Of a DNA stretch of 64,000 bases, positions 1 to 10,499 are shown one piece after another. Below the pieces are notes generated by a model. It did no database searches and was not told the origin of the DNA. It worked only from the letters and a program-made list of their open reading frames with translations. The position numbers and the translations under genes were made by a program. How positions within the stretch are numbered: the stretch's first letter is position 1; each line of letters starts with the position of its first letter. The stretch is from Inia geoffrensis (taxonomy: Eukaryota; Chordata; Mammalia; Artiodactyla; Iniidae), in the NCBI GenBank assembly GCA_036417435.1, contig CM070909.1:12990597-13054596 (forward strand). The letters run 5' to 3'.

Positions 1-500
1 GCAGACAGAAGGTGCACCCCATCTGCGACAAGCTCTGGCCAGCAAGGGATTGGATACAAGAAACAACTGGTCCCACCCTGGTCCCCCTCCCACTGCCTGA
101 TGAGCACATTCTACCCCAGTAGAGTCGGGTTGGAGTGGGTTCCATGGTGACTCCAAATACTTTCCAGTTGTCTAGGAAGTGGGGACTGTACACTTCTGGA
201 CGAGTCACAGCGGCATCATTAGTTTGTAGACCTACTGCCAGCTTTTCAAGAATGTGAAAACCGAGGGTTTTCACATTCACAGCAGCTTGGATATAAATCA
301 CATCCTGCTGATCAAAACCGCGCAGTAGCAGGGAAGGTATGTGGCCTGGGGAGACCGATTCCACAGCCCAGGTTTTGTGTTGGATTTGTGCCCTGTCTCT
401 GGGAGGGTGGACTTCCCTTCCCAGATCCCGGAGGAAGCAGATGGAGAGTGGGAGGAACACACAGCTCCGGCAGCCACAGAGCTGGCTGCTGGAAAGTCGT
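1..500. other. Low-repeat sequence, no gene seen
   Basis: I see no recognisable repeat, splice-flanked exon or RNA gene here. The open frame starting near 339 has no known domain and continues into the MIR that follows, so I do not call it a gene. Confidence 0.5.
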
Positions 501-504
501 CGTA

Positions 505-745
505 ATTACGATAATAAAAATAAAATTGTCACCAGTTATTTGCCAGGCATGCGTTTAAGCATCACAACAACCCCGTTAGTTTTGTGGCATTGTTGTTCCC
601 ATTTTGCAGATGCAAAAACAAGTCCAGAGGTTGTAAGTTCACATGCACCTATTCTAAGTACACATCCACATACATTGCTAAAAGTTGCACGGTCAGAATT
701 CAAACCTATGTTGTCCAGTTCCCAGCTGTGCCTTCATATCCCGGT
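505..745 (+). repeat. MIR SINE
   Basis: The order of short conserved blocks fits a sense MIR: TTTGCCAGGCATG, then CATCACAACAACCC, then CCCATTTTGCAGATGC, then a degenerate TTCAAACCTATG block near the 3' side. MIR is an ancient tRNA-derived mammal-wide SINE, long inactive. Edges are approximate because the copy is diverged. Confidence 0.7.
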
Positions 746-2052
746 TCAAAAATATTCACCGTTCTCGACCCTAGGACTGCTTTTTGTGATTGTGGTAGGT
801 TGAGCAGAAGGCCTAATGCAATCTTATTTTTGGTAGGGGGTGTTCAGAATTAACGTATGGTGCAGTCAATGGATAAAGAATTCTTTCAAGCTAAGAACTT
901 GTGAGTCTCTGTAGTGTCAAAGAAAATTCACAGAGCTTTACTTGATATGAATATCTGATTATAAAGGAAAATATTTGATTATAAAGGAAAATATTTGGTT
1001 ATAAAGGAAAAAGGAAAAAGTTGTTTAACCTTTATAATGATTGATTATTACAATGGGGGTTTTCAGACAGTGGGGGATTGGTTAAAAGTGATTATCTTAT
1101 ATCATTTAAGGAAGATAACTTAAGTTTTATTATGATTATCAGAGGCATTTACAAGAAATAACCTAGGTTAAGTTTCACTTATGTTCATGAAATAAACTAG
1201 ATTATTTTGCTTACATTGCTGAACTGCTTTTCTCTACTTGGAGTATTTTCAAGCCTGGTCTTCTTTTTATTTTATTTTAACAGAAGGTAGGTTTAGATAA
1301 AAAATTGGGGGAAGCACGTTTATAGATGGCACATATATTTTTTAGTTGTTAGACTAGAGAAACGACACACACACATGTGCACACAGGCACACTTACAGTC
1401 TTTGTAACTGAATAACTGTTTTGGCTTCCTGATTGTATCAGCTGCCTGGGAGCAAGGTGGCCTCTGAGAACAAAGGTTCAAACACAAGAGGGCAGAGAGT
1501 GCCCTGAGAAGAACAGGTGGCTGTGTGGTTTGGGGACAAAGCCCCTGCCTCCCCCAAAGGGCTGCCCTTCAGGCTGTCATCCTGGGGTTGTTCACCCCAT
1601 CAGTTCCCTGGGTAAAGCTGACTGGGAGATGGCCTGGGGCAGATGTGCCCCTAGGCCGCCTTCTCTCTGGAAAGTCCCTCAGATGTAACAAAGACTCTTC
1701 CTTGTCTGTGGGAAGTACCAGGGCTGGGAGGGCTGTGGACTCAGAGACGTGCAATTGCTGGATTGAAGCCCTTACTTGCTCCACACGAAAAGCCCCGAAT
1801 GCTGAACTCCCAGCATACTTCCAGCCTTGGGGCCAGAGGCCCTCCCAGGGACTGAGATATTTGCTGGGAATGCCTGATTTGCTCATTTCTACCTCATTAC
1901 CTTTCATGTGGCTAACATACATTAAGCACTGATAAATGTTGCTAGAATGAATTAATAAATGCATAACTCATTTCTTGAGCCAGAAGTTAGAGATCAAGCT
2001 GTGGGAAAACATGTCACACCATATTTAATAACCGTATTCATTCAGTGTCTAT
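746..2052. other. Mostly unassigned AT-rich sequence
   Basis: This holds a short 20-bp tandem repeat at 956-1010 and a CA-rich patch near 1364-1393. Opposed open frames at 1525-1964 lie on both strands of the same stretch, which fits a chance shortage of stop codons rather than a gene. The last 100 bases may include an L2/MIR tail, which I could not settle. Confidence 0.45.
956..1010. repeat. 20-bp tandem repeat, about 2.8 copies
   Basis: The unit TGATTATAAAGGAAAATATT is present at 956-975 and 976-995 and partly again at 996-1010, with one G for A change (TGGTT) in the third copy. The near identity suggests a recent small slippage or duplication. Confidence 0.9.
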
Positions 2053-2063
2053 TGAGCTCCTTT

Positions 2064-2279
2064 TCTTTTCTTTTTTTTTTTTTTTGCGGTACGCGGGCCT
2101 CTCACCGCTGTGGCCTCTGCCGTTGCGGAGCACAGGCTCCGGACACGCAGGCCCAGCGGCCATGGCTCACAGGCCCAGCCGCTCCGCGGCATGTGGGATC
2201 CTCCCGGACCGGGGCACGAACCCATGTCCCCTGCATCGGCAGGCGGACTCTCAACCACTGCGCCACCAGGGAAGCCCTG
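2064..2279 (-). mobile_element. CHR-2-like tRNA-derived SINE
   Basis: A poly-T run (the A tail on the minus strand) is followed by GCGGTACGCGGGCCTCTC and ends at the head CCACCAGGGAAGCCC. The target-site duplication TGAGCTCCTTT lies at 2053-2063 and 2280-2290. Such SINEs are transcribed by RNA polymerase III and moved by L1 machinery; they encode no protein. The intact duplication and low divergence point to a fairly recent insertion. Confidence 0.93.
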
Positions 2280-2429
2280 TGAGCTCCTTTCTATAGGGGC
2301 CATGTAAAGCATTGTGAGGGATACAAAAATAAAATATATGGTTCCTATACCTAAGGACTGGGAACTGTAGTTAGGAAAGATAACTGTTAACACTGACAAT
2401 TCTTTTCTTTACCTGGATTCTTTTCCCTT

Positions 2430-2665
2430 ATTCTCATGTCCAGATGGTTCCCATCCTTTAAGATCCTGTTCGTATGATGCCTCTTCCATGAACCTTCCCC
2501 CTTCTCTGCATTCCCAGAGTGTATTATAATTATTTCTGTATATGCGTTATGTACTATTTTAGGCTATAAACTTCTTCAGAGTATCATTGGCATCTGAATC
2601 ATGGATATATTTTCTCATCTGAGAGCCTAATGTAAACCTAGAACATAGCCGAGTCTCGGTGTTTT
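2430..2665 (+). repeat. L2 LINE 3' region
   Basis: Diverged matches run in the order of the L2 3' end: GATGCCTCTTCCATGAACC (the usual CCTTCCCTGACC-type segment), then ATTATAATTATTTCTGTAT, then TATAAACTTCTTCAGAG and CCTAGAACATAGCC. L2 is an ancient inactive non-LTR retrotransposon. This assignment rests on order and spacing rather than high identity. Confidence 0.5.
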
Positions 2666-3555
2666 TAAAATGAATTAACTATGAAGCTAATGAAAATACA
2701 CTAACAAAGAAAACAAATTTTGAGGATGGTACAGGAATCGGGATGGGCAAAGAGGGAGGAAAGGAATCCAGAATGTAGAAAGGAGCAATGATTTGACAAG
2801 TGGAATGAATTATTTTATGGGAAGAACCATTGAGAAGCGAGGAGAGCCCAGTGGTCTGGAACTGCCAAGGGGGGAGGTGAGCTAGTCCAGTGGCCCAGAG
2901 AGGCCAGAGGAGTGGAAGAATCTGAGGGTGTCCAGAGAGGGATACACGGGAAGGTTTAAGCTGGGAGGAAAGCCTCATTATATTTCATTCTGGGTGATGA
3001 GACCCAAGATGAAATTGATAAGTAGATTTAGGCTGTAAAGGGGTTTAAGAAACTTCCGGTCAAGATGTCACTGAAAGGTCAGTCTTTGAAGTCTTCCAAT
3101 GACTTCTACATGTAGAAAATTTTAAAAAGGGAAAATTTCAAAGACAAAGCTGTGTTCAAACACCAGATACATATCTCTGTGCAGCACAAATAAAATGAAT
3201 ACAAAGTGCAAATTGGGCTGAGACTGGGAGCCTTCTGGGCTCTAGGTCCAGAGACAGGCAGAGAAAACCAGGTGGTTCAACTCTTGCAGAGTGACATAGG
3301 CAAAAAGGCCCTGCTCCGGGCGATGATCAGACTCTGTGGTGGTGGGGCTGCCACGCACAAAAAGCGGCTAATAGAACTGCATCTGTTTGCTGGGGCTCTG
3401 CTTCAGTGAGGGTGGGAGGAAGCAGACCCAGACGTCCACCTAGAGCCATGGCCAAGAAAATCTCTGTCCTGGACGGGCAATATGAGTTCTGGTTCCATTC
3501 TGGGGGCCCTGGGAGGCTACATGGAAGCAACTGCAAAGCTGCTAGACCAGGAAGG
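2666..3555. other. Unassigned sequence, no gene seen
   Basis: No repeat family or gene is recognised. Short open frames occur on both strands without domains. The last part becomes purine-rich as it approaches the GA tract. Confidence 0.4.
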
Positions 3556-3626
3556 ATGGAGGGATAGGGAGAGAGGAGAGAGGAGAGATGGAAAGCGAGA
3601 GAGACAGAGAGAGAGAAAGAGACAGA
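3556..3626. repeat. GA-rich simple repeat
   Basis: Runs of GAGAGGAGAGAGG and AGAGAGAGAAAGAGACAGA make a purine tract. Its right end supplies the target-site duplication of the following L1. A similar GA-rich patch after that L1 (4171-4227) is the other half of the split tract. Confidence 0.85.
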
Positions 3627-4170
3627 GGGACATAAAGAAGATGTGGCACATATATACAGTGAGACTATTACTCAGCCAGAAAAAGAAACAAAATTGAGTT
3701 ATTTGTAGTGAGGTGGATGGACCTAGAGTCTGTCCTACAGGGTGAAGTAAGTCAGAAAGAGAAAAACAAATACTGTATGCTAACACATATATATGGAATC
3801 TAAAAAAAAATGGTTCTGAAGAACCTAGGTGCAGGACAGGAATAAAGACGCAGATGTAGAGAATGGACTTGAGGACACGGGGAGGGGGAAGGGTAAGCTG
3901 GGACGAAGTGAGAGAGTGGCATGGACATATATACACTACCAAATGTAAAATAGCTAGCTAGTGGGAAGCAGCCACATAGCACAGGGAGATCAGCTCGGTG
4001 TTTTGTGACCACCTAGAGAGGTGGGATAGGGAGGGTGCGACGGAGACTCAAGAGGGAGGAGATATGGGGATATGTGTATATGTATAGCTGATTCACTTCG
4101 TTATACAGCAGAAACTAACCCAACATTGTAAAGCAATTATACTCCAATAAAGATGTTAAAAAAAAAAAAA
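3627..4170 (+). mobile_element. L1 3' end, 5'-truncated
   Basis: It begins in the last codons of ORF2 (ATAAAGAAGATGTGGCACA, translating to the KKMWHIYT-type C-terminus). It runs through the cetartiodactyl L1 3' UTR (ATCAGCTCGGTGTTTTGTGA, GCTGATTCACTTCG) to AATAAAGATGTT plus an A tail. The duplication AAAGAGACAGA is found at 3616-3626 and 4171-4181. The severe 5' truncation is typical of L1 and the copy cannot encode a protein. Confidence 0.93.
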
Positions 4171-4181
4171 AAAGAGACAGA

Positions 4182-4480
4182 TAGAGAGTCAAAGAGACAG
4201 AGCGGCAGAGAGAGACAGACAGAGAATGAATAAACTTTAAAAATAAGATCACAAGCTAAAATTCCCAAAACATGAAGGGAAAGTAATGCTAAGAAGAAAG
4301 CAAAACCAATAATTTGGGACATGCATTCATCTCAATGAAATGAAAATAATAGAGCAATCTGAAATAATACAGCAATCTAAGGCATGTGGACTTTAAGATA
4401 TTCAGAATCTTCACAGAGATAAAGGAAGGAAGAATAGCCCCCCATCCCCCAAATAAATTATGACACACTAGAGTAAGAAA
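4182..4480. other. A-rich sequence, possibly old L1
   Basis: GA-rich flank followed by A-rich sequence. It may be the 5' continuation of the old L1 ORF1-like stretch that follows, but I could not place it. Confidence 0.3.
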
Positions 4481-5057
4481 TAAAGCAAGAAGAGAATTTT
4501 ATAAAAATGAAACCATTGGAAAACGTGAAAGTAAAAAATGATCATTGAAATGAAAAAAATCTCAACAGCCAAGACGAATTTCACACTGGACACAAAGGGA
4601 GAATTAGTGAATTGGAAGGCATTAGTGAGAAGGCACCTAGAATAGAGCAGATAAAAGTATTGAAGGGCAGTTAAGAGATATGGATAACAGCACTTGTCAC
4701 AGGAATTCTAGATGAGGAAATAAGAGAGCACCAGTACTTAAAAAGATAATATCTAAAAATTTTCCAGAATTGAAGAAGACATGCATCTTCAGACTGAAAG
4801 TGCACATAATGGGCTAAAAATAAATCTACATCACCTAGACACATTGTGGTGAAATTGAAGAATATAAAGTATGAGGGAAATTTTTTTAGATCTACCAGAG
4901 AGGGGAAAAAACCCAGACCATTTTAGAAAAAGGAATTTCTCTTATACCATCAGTAGGCCACTCATTAACAGCAATAGAAAAGTCAGTGAAGCGGTATCTT
5001 CCAAGTATAGAGGGAAAGTAAGGGTTCAGATGGGTTAGAAATAATCTAGCTTTAAAA
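4480..5057 (+). repeat. Ancient L1 (L1M type) ORF1-3' part
   Basis: The stretch CACCTAGACACATTGTGGTG followed by GAAATTGAAGAATATAAAG and CATTAACAGCAATAGAAAA has the order and spacing of the C-terminal half of L1 ORF1. Stops and indels break every frame. It is an old dead copy later hit by younger SINEs and L1 ends. Confidence 0.7.
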
Positions 5058-5068
5058 ATGTAATTGGG

Positions 5069-5264
5069 GGGCTTCCCTGGTGGCGCAGTGGTTGAGAGTC
5101 CACCTGCTGATGCAGGGGACGCGGGTTTGTGCCCCGGTCCGGGAGGATCCCACATGCCGCGCAGCGGCTGGGCCCGTGAGCCATGGCCGCTGAGCCTGCG
5201 CGTCCGGAGCCTGTGCTCCGCAACGGGAGAGGCCACAACAGTGAGAGAGAGGCCTGCGTACCGG

Positions 5265-5334
<70 letters not shown>
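5069..5334 (+). mobile_element. CHR-2-like SINE with long A/(AT) tail
   Basis: The head GGCTTCCCTGGTGGCGCAG starts the element and TGAGAGAGAGGCCTGCGTAC precedes the tail. The tail is about 33 A (5265-5297) followed by (AT)n to 5336. Target-site duplication ATGTAATTGGG is at 5058-5068 and 5335-5345. The long pure A run and exact duplication imply a young insertion. Confidence 0.95.

Positions 5335-5336
<2 letters not shown>
5265..5336. repeat. A-run plus (AT)n microsatellite in SINE tail
   Basis: About 33 consecutive A are followed by about 19 AT units. Such tails mutate fast and this one is likely length-variable between individuals. Confidence 0.95.
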
Positions 5337-5339
<3 letters not shown>

Positions 5340-5345
5340 ATTGGG

Positions 5346-5400
5346 TTCGATCTCTGGTTGGGGATCTAAGATTCTGCACGCCATAAATAAATTTTAAAAG
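5346..5400 (+). repeat. CHR-1-like SINE 3' fragment
   Basis: The B-box part GGTTCGATCTCTGG is followed by GGGGATCTAAGATTCTGCAC and an AAATAAATTTT tail. The head is missing. The CHR-2 copy landed at its left edge, so the two SINEs are stacked. Confidence 0.75.
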
Positions 5401-5966
5401 AGGGACATAAAGAAGATGTAGCACATATACACAATGGAATATTACTCAGCATTAAAAAGAAACGAAATTGAGCTATTTGTAATGAGGTGGATAGACCTCG
5501 AGTCTGTCATACAGAGTGAAGTAAGTCAGAAAGACAAAGACAAATACCGTATGCTAACACATATATATGGAATTTAAGAAAAAAAAAATGTTATGAAGAA
5601 CCTAGGGGTAAGACAGGAATAAAGACACAGACCTACTGTAGAACGGACTTGAGGATATGGGGAGGGGGAGGGGTGAGCTATGGGAGGGCGAGGGAGGGGC
5701 ATGGACATATATATACTAACAAACGTAAGGTAAATAGCTAATGGGAAGCAGCCGCTTGGCACAGGGATATCAGCTCGGTGCTTTGTGACTGCCTGGAGGG
5801 GTGGGATAGGGAGAGAAGGAAGGAGGGAGACGCAAGAGGGAAGAAATATGTGAACGTCTGTATATATATAACTGATTCACTTTGTTATAAAGTAGAAACT
5901 GACACACTATTGTAGAGCAATTTTAACCCAATAAAGATGTTAAAAAAAAAAAAAAAAAAAAAAAAA
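5401..5966 (+). mobile_element. L1 3' end, 5'-truncated
   Basis: It carries the same subfamily 3' UTR as the copy at 3627-4170 (ATGAAGAACCTAGG, GATATCAGCTCGGTGCTTTG) and ends in AATAAAGATGTT plus A tail. It starts at almost the same L1 position as that copy. A CHR-1 SINE follows directly after its A tail. Confidence 0.92.
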
Positions 5967-6082
5967 GGGGGACTTCCCTACTGGTCCAGTGGTTAAGACT
6001 CCGTGCTTCCACTGCAGGGGACATGGGTTCGATCCCTGGAGAGGGAAGATCCCTCATGCCATAAATAAATAAAAATTTTAAA
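5967..6082 (+). mobile_element. CHR-1-like SINE
   Basis: GACTTCCCTACTGGTCCAG forms the tRNA-like head with A box, GGGTTCGATCCCTGG the intact B box, and ATAAATAAATAAAAATTTTA the tail. It inserted at, or was primed from, the A tail of the L1 on its left. It is non-coding. Confidence 0.9.
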
Positions 6083-6084
6083 GA

Positions 6085-6312
6085 ATGTAATGTAAGGTAG
6101 GGAGGGGCAAAATAGGTGAAGGGGATTAAGAGGTATAAAATAAGAAAGTTACAAGGATGTAATGTACAATACAAGAAATATAGTTAATTTTTATAATAAC
6201 TTTGTATGGAGTATAATCTATAAAAATATCAAACTACTATGTTGTACATCTGAAACTAACATAATATTGTAAGCCAACTATCCTTCAATAAATAAATAAA
6301 TTAATTAATTTT
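6085..6312 (+). mobile_element. Older L1 3' end (L1M type)
   Basis: AGGTATAAAATAAGAAAG, TATGTTGTACATCTGAAAC and TAATATTGTAAGCCAACTA are characteristic of the older L1M 3' UTR. It ends in an AATAAATAAATTAATTAA tail. It differs from the young 3' UTR at 3.6 and 5.4 kb and so belongs to an older subfamily. Confidence 0.85.
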
Positions 6313-6432
6313 AAAATGTAATGCAAGGGCAAAATAATGATCAGCTGAATTTCTGCTCCCCTCCTTTCCCCTCCACTCCATCCCCTAAGCCTTGCTAGCA
6401 GAACTACTACAAAAGGCACACCTCAGCTAGAA

Positions 6433-6651
6433 CAGTGGTTCTTAACTGTGAAAATTTTGCCTCTCAAGGGAGGTTTGGCAATCTCTGGAGACATTCTTTG
6501 ATCGTCATGTCTTGGGAGACGCTCCTTGTCTCTAGTGTGTAGAGGCCAGGGATACCACTGAACATACTGCAGTGCATAGGACACCATGCCACAGGAAAGA
6601 ATAATCCATTCAGAATGTGAATAGTGCCACTGCTGAGAAACCCTGAGTTAG
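6433..6651 (-). mobile_element. MER20, full length (hAT-Charlie MITE)
   Basis: Both ends are present: CAGTGGTTCTTAACTG at the left and GAGAAACCCTGAGTTAG at the right. The internal blocks TTTGGCAATCTCTGGAGAC, AGAGGCCAGGGATACC and AGAATAATCCATTCAGAATG keep the family order. The length of 219 bp equals the usual MER20 length, so this copy is complete although diverged. MER20 is an ancient placental-mammal DNA transposon without coding capacity; some copies act as uterine enhancers in other mammals. Confidence 0.85.
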
Positions 6652-6699
6652 AAGAAATCAAGAAACAACATGAGCCTCCAAACCAGTAAAATATATTAA

Positions 6700-7500
6700 T
6701 GTACTCAACTATGGATTATTTACAAAACATTGGTAATGTATAAAAAAGGTGGAAATAAATTCTAGCAGTGGGAGGTGGTTTTAAGTAGTTGGTTAAAGCA
6801 TGGTAAAGTCTTTATTTTGTTAAAGAGGAAGACAGAAATAATAGTTTTATACTTTATTTAAAATGTAAAAAGTGTGTTTGTTAAAAATTTGGGAATAACA
6901 ATGAAAAAAAATAGAAACATACTCTACAGGTTCCAAACCAGTAAGTGAGGAAAAGCAGGACTAAGACAACTTGATTGACTTAACAGGAGGCAGGAAAAGA
7001 GGGACAATAGCAAAAAAGTATGGAAAACAAAAGATACAAAATAAGATAGAAGTAAGTTCAAACGTATTAGTAGACACAAAAATGAAAAGGAATAATCTCG
7101 CCTAGTAGAGATCTCAAAGACATCATGTTGAGTGGAAAAATCAAGTGGTATGTTGATATATACAGGCTGATGATACCATGTGTGTAAAAATTATATATTT
7201 AAATGAATGCCAATTATAGATAAATGCATACACAGTAAATATTTTAAAACATGAATGGGAAAGTTACACACTACCTTCAGGATACTGGTTTGTTGTGGGG
7301 TGGGAGAGGAATGAGACTGGAAAAAGAGAACATAGGAAACTTCAACCTTTTCTCTGAAATACTTCATTTCAAGAAAAGAAAAAATCTGAAGCAGAGATGG
7401 ACAACATTTGGGTATTGAGTACACAGGTGTTCGTTTGCTTTCATAGTTTTCTGAATGTTCAAATTATTTTAAAAAATCATTATAATTGGATTGAAAAATG
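6700..7500 (+). repeat. Ancient L1-like fragments
   Basis: Blocks such as GGAAATAAATTCTAGCAGTG, AGTAAGTTCAAACGTATTAG and GATACCATGTGTGTAAAAAT occur in the order seen in old L1M 3' regions. The reading frames are destroyed. Edges and the exact subfamily are uncertain. Confidence 0.45.
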
Positions 7501-8811
7501 GAATAAAAGCTGTCCCAAGAAAAAATGAAAAAGCATTTTGATAGAGTTTTAGAAGTGAATCTGCAGTTTTTATGATGATGCTTTCTTACAAATCTGGTTT
7601 CATTACTTATTAAAAATGTTTAGTAATTATTTTTAGATTGTTGTGTTTAATTCCATATTCATTCTCTTTCTATCAGATAGTCATATAACAAATATACGTA
7701 AAATAAACCAACCAACAAACAGGTAAATAAATACATTCGTAAATAGGTAAATACATAAATAAAGTACCTTAAGTTCACCCATAAGAGAATGCAGTGTCTG
7801 CAGGACATAGTGTAAGGAAATCATAGGCGTGAAACGTGTAACAGAGAGAGGTCTGCTCCTATCCCAGCTCTGCCATGCGGAACCGCAAGCAGGCATTAAT
7901 CACCAGGAGATCAGATTCCTTGTAAAAAATAAAAGAGGTTAATAATCCTCGCCTGATATGATTGAAATGACAAGAGGAAAAGCACCCTGCAAAATTTAAC
8001 AGGCAAGTAAGATGTGTGAAATAAGAACAGAAATGAGCTGAGTTGGCTGTGAAAATTCAGCTAGGGGAAATGGGACTAGAATGTATGCCCCCAATGGTGG
8101 GGTATGGAGAGGGGAGACGCTTGTGAAGTAGGACATTTCCACCCCCTATTCAACATGTACCTTAGGCCAAAGTGGACTAAAACTAATTGCAAGCACTCTA
8201 TCCCAGAGGGCATCTCCCTACCTGCTACTACTAGAATTGGGTAACAGGCAATGATGCAGAACAGGTCAATTGGAAATCAGCATTCATTGGAGCAGTCAGC
8301 TGCTGAATACAGATGCACTTTACATATATATGTAATAAAACTGACAAAGGTATCAGTGGAAAGTATGCTCAGAAGGGTAATTGCTTTGGAGGCCACATCT
8401 CCAAATATTGACCCAACTTGGGAGCATTAGCATAACTATTGTCTCCTGATACCTGGGGAGATGGTAGGCACACTAGCCATAGGCTAAATGAGTTCCCACA
8501 AATTCTCTGGTCCCCGTCAATCTAGCAGTTACTGCCATGCTGGTCCCTGTGGCAGCTGGGCAGCAAGTTATATTGGTTTAATATAATTTGGAAATCTATA
8601 ACACTTTCCATTTTCCGTTGTATCCCAAAGCGTTTATTGTTTAAAGAAATCAAGTTAGAATTTTCTCAGGACTATAATTGGAGCAGAGAAGAAAAAGAAC
8701 TTCTCAGCTGCAATGGATATCAAAAGAGGTCTCACAGAAGTCCCCAGTGGTCCATGGAAATTATACTTAGATAAACACTTCTATCATTCCTCCAAACAAC
8801 CACCACAATAA
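7500..8811. other. Unassigned sequence, no gene seen
   Basis: It contains an AAAT-rich simple stretch near 7695-7760 and otherwise no family I can name. No open frame has a recognisable domain. Confidence 0.4.
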
Positions 8812-9045
8812 CAACAAATATCATTTATTGAGTGATTACTATGTGGCATGCACTTTGCTGAGTGCTTCATATATATTATCTCATTTATACCTTACAACTA
8901 TCCTATTAGGTAGTTATAATTATTGTATTGATTTTGTAAGTGAGGACATTGAAGCCTAGAGGTCACACAACCAATTATTAACAGAATAGGAATTTCAACC
9001 CCCATTTGTGGCTGTCCAGAAACTGAACTCTTAAACACTATTTTA
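8812..9045 (+). repeat. MIR SINE
   Basis: The MIR core is clear: ATTGAGTGATTACTATGTGGC, CTTTGCTGAGTGCTTC, TATCTCATTTATACCTTACA, TGAGGACATTGAAGCCTAGA and GGTCACACAACC. This is a sense-strand ancient SINE. Confidence 0.88.
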
Positions 9046-9159
9046 GTGTTTTTTGAACCTTAGGCAGCTAGGTACTCTCCTGACTTTTTCCAAATCCACC
9101 TACCGCCTAAATGATTATTTATTAAATATTTGTTTAACTCAATTTCCCCTCCCCAACTT

Positions 9160-9450
9160 AAAAAAAAAAACATTTCATAGTTGAGAAACAGATATAGAAA
9201 ACCACACAAACGTGTATATTAATTAATTAAGGCAAACATCTTTGTAGTTATCAAGAAATAGAACTTTGCTACCCACCTCAGAACCTCCTTCATGTGCCAT
9301 GTCTCAACCAGAACTCCCTTCCCTTCTCCCACAAGTAACCACTATCTTGACTTTTTGGGTGTTTCCTTATAGTTTTATCATCCCAGTTTGTATCCCTGGG
9401 CATAGTAGTTTAGTCGTGCTCTTTATAGAAACATGATATGCCTTTAATGC
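9160..9450 (-). repeat. Ancient L1M/HAL1-like 3' region
   Basis: ATCAAGAAATAGAACTTTGC, CCACAAGTAACCACTATCTT and GACTTTTTGGGTG match the reverse strand of an old L1 3' UTR in order. A CHR-2 SINE (9454-9671) interrupts it and more old sequence follows on the right. Confidence 0.6.
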
Positions 9451-9453
9451 ATT

Positions 9454-9671
9454 CTTTTTTTTTTTTTTTTTTTTTTTTTGCGGTGCGTGGGCTTCTCACC
9501 GTCGTGGCCTCTCCCGTTACGGAGCACAGGCTCCGGACGCGCAGGCTCAGCGGCCATGGCTCACGGACCCAGCCGCTTGGCGACATGTGGGATCTTCCCG
9601 GACCGGGGCACGAACCCGCGTCCCCTGCATCGGCAGGCAGACTCTCAACCACTGCGCCACCAGGGAAGCCT
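9454..9671 (-). mobile_element. CHR-2-like SINE
   Basis: About 26 T (A tail on the minus strand) lead into GCGGTGCGTGGGC. The element ends at the head GCGCCACCAGGGAAGCC. The duplication is not clear, so edges are set by the tail and head. It is non-coding. Confidence 0.92.
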
Positions 9672-10042
9672 GCCCCCATTTTTTATAGTTCTCCTATATC
9701 TTCATTGTCAGAGTTATAACCATTTCATACTATACGTTTTCTTTCTCAGCCCTCAGTCATAGCTGTTCAAGTAATTATACCCTTAATGCTTGTGTAAAAG
9801 GTGCTGTAGTCATTTTAGTTGTCTGAAGCTTGTTCTCTACTAGATTTCTCAAGAAATGCTCATGAGAACAGTATTCTCTGGGTTCTTGCATGTTATTGTT
9901 TGTGTTCTTCATCCTTGAAGGTTAGTTTTATTAACAGTTTGTGTTCTTCATCCTTGAAGGTTAGTTTTGCTTGATATAAAATCCTTAGGTCATTCTTTCT
10001 TTCCTTGATTATATTACCAATGTTTCTCCATTGTCTTCTACT
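9672..10042 (-). repeat. Old L1-like sequence with a 32-bp direct repeat
   Basis: T-rich sequence continuing the old antisense L1-like tract. It contains two exact 32-bp copies at 9898-9929 and 9937-9968 (core TTCTTCATCCTTGAAGG), separated by ATTAACA. Confidence 0.5.
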
Positions 10043-10460
10043 TTTTTTTTTTTTGAGTTCACGTTTTTAAAAAAATTCGATTTATTGAGGTATAATTTAC
10101 ATGCAGTAAAATTCACCAGTTTTAAGTTTCTTGAATTGATTGAAAAGATTGCATCATTCTTATGTCACTCGTATATTGTTTGAGAAGTTGGAGGTTAACT
10201 TGGTATTCATTCAGTTTAAGTGACTTGGGTTTTTTGTCTGGCATAAAGCATTGCTGGCAGACATCTGATAATGATCTAATTTTCTTTCCTTTGTAAGTCA
10301 CCTGCTCTTTTCATCTAGTTATTGCTCATTTTCTTTCTTTTTTTAAAGTCAGTTAATTATACAAATCTGTCTTGCTCATGGTCATTCTGAGTTGATATGC
10401 TCAGATATTGGTTGTGCTTTTTCAATATTCTTTTCATTACAGGAAAGTTTCCTTGGATTA

Positions 10461-10499
<39 letters not shown>

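Noticed and set aside
1525..1964. Overlapping 135- and 131-codon frames on opposite strands
   Set aside because: No domain, no splice or start support. Open frames on both strands of the same segment fit a chance lack of stops.
5967..6000. tRNA-like sequences with A and B boxes at SINE heads
   Set aside because: Heads of CHR SINEs derive from a tRNA, but the acceptor and anticodon arms are not preserved, so they are not tRNA genes.
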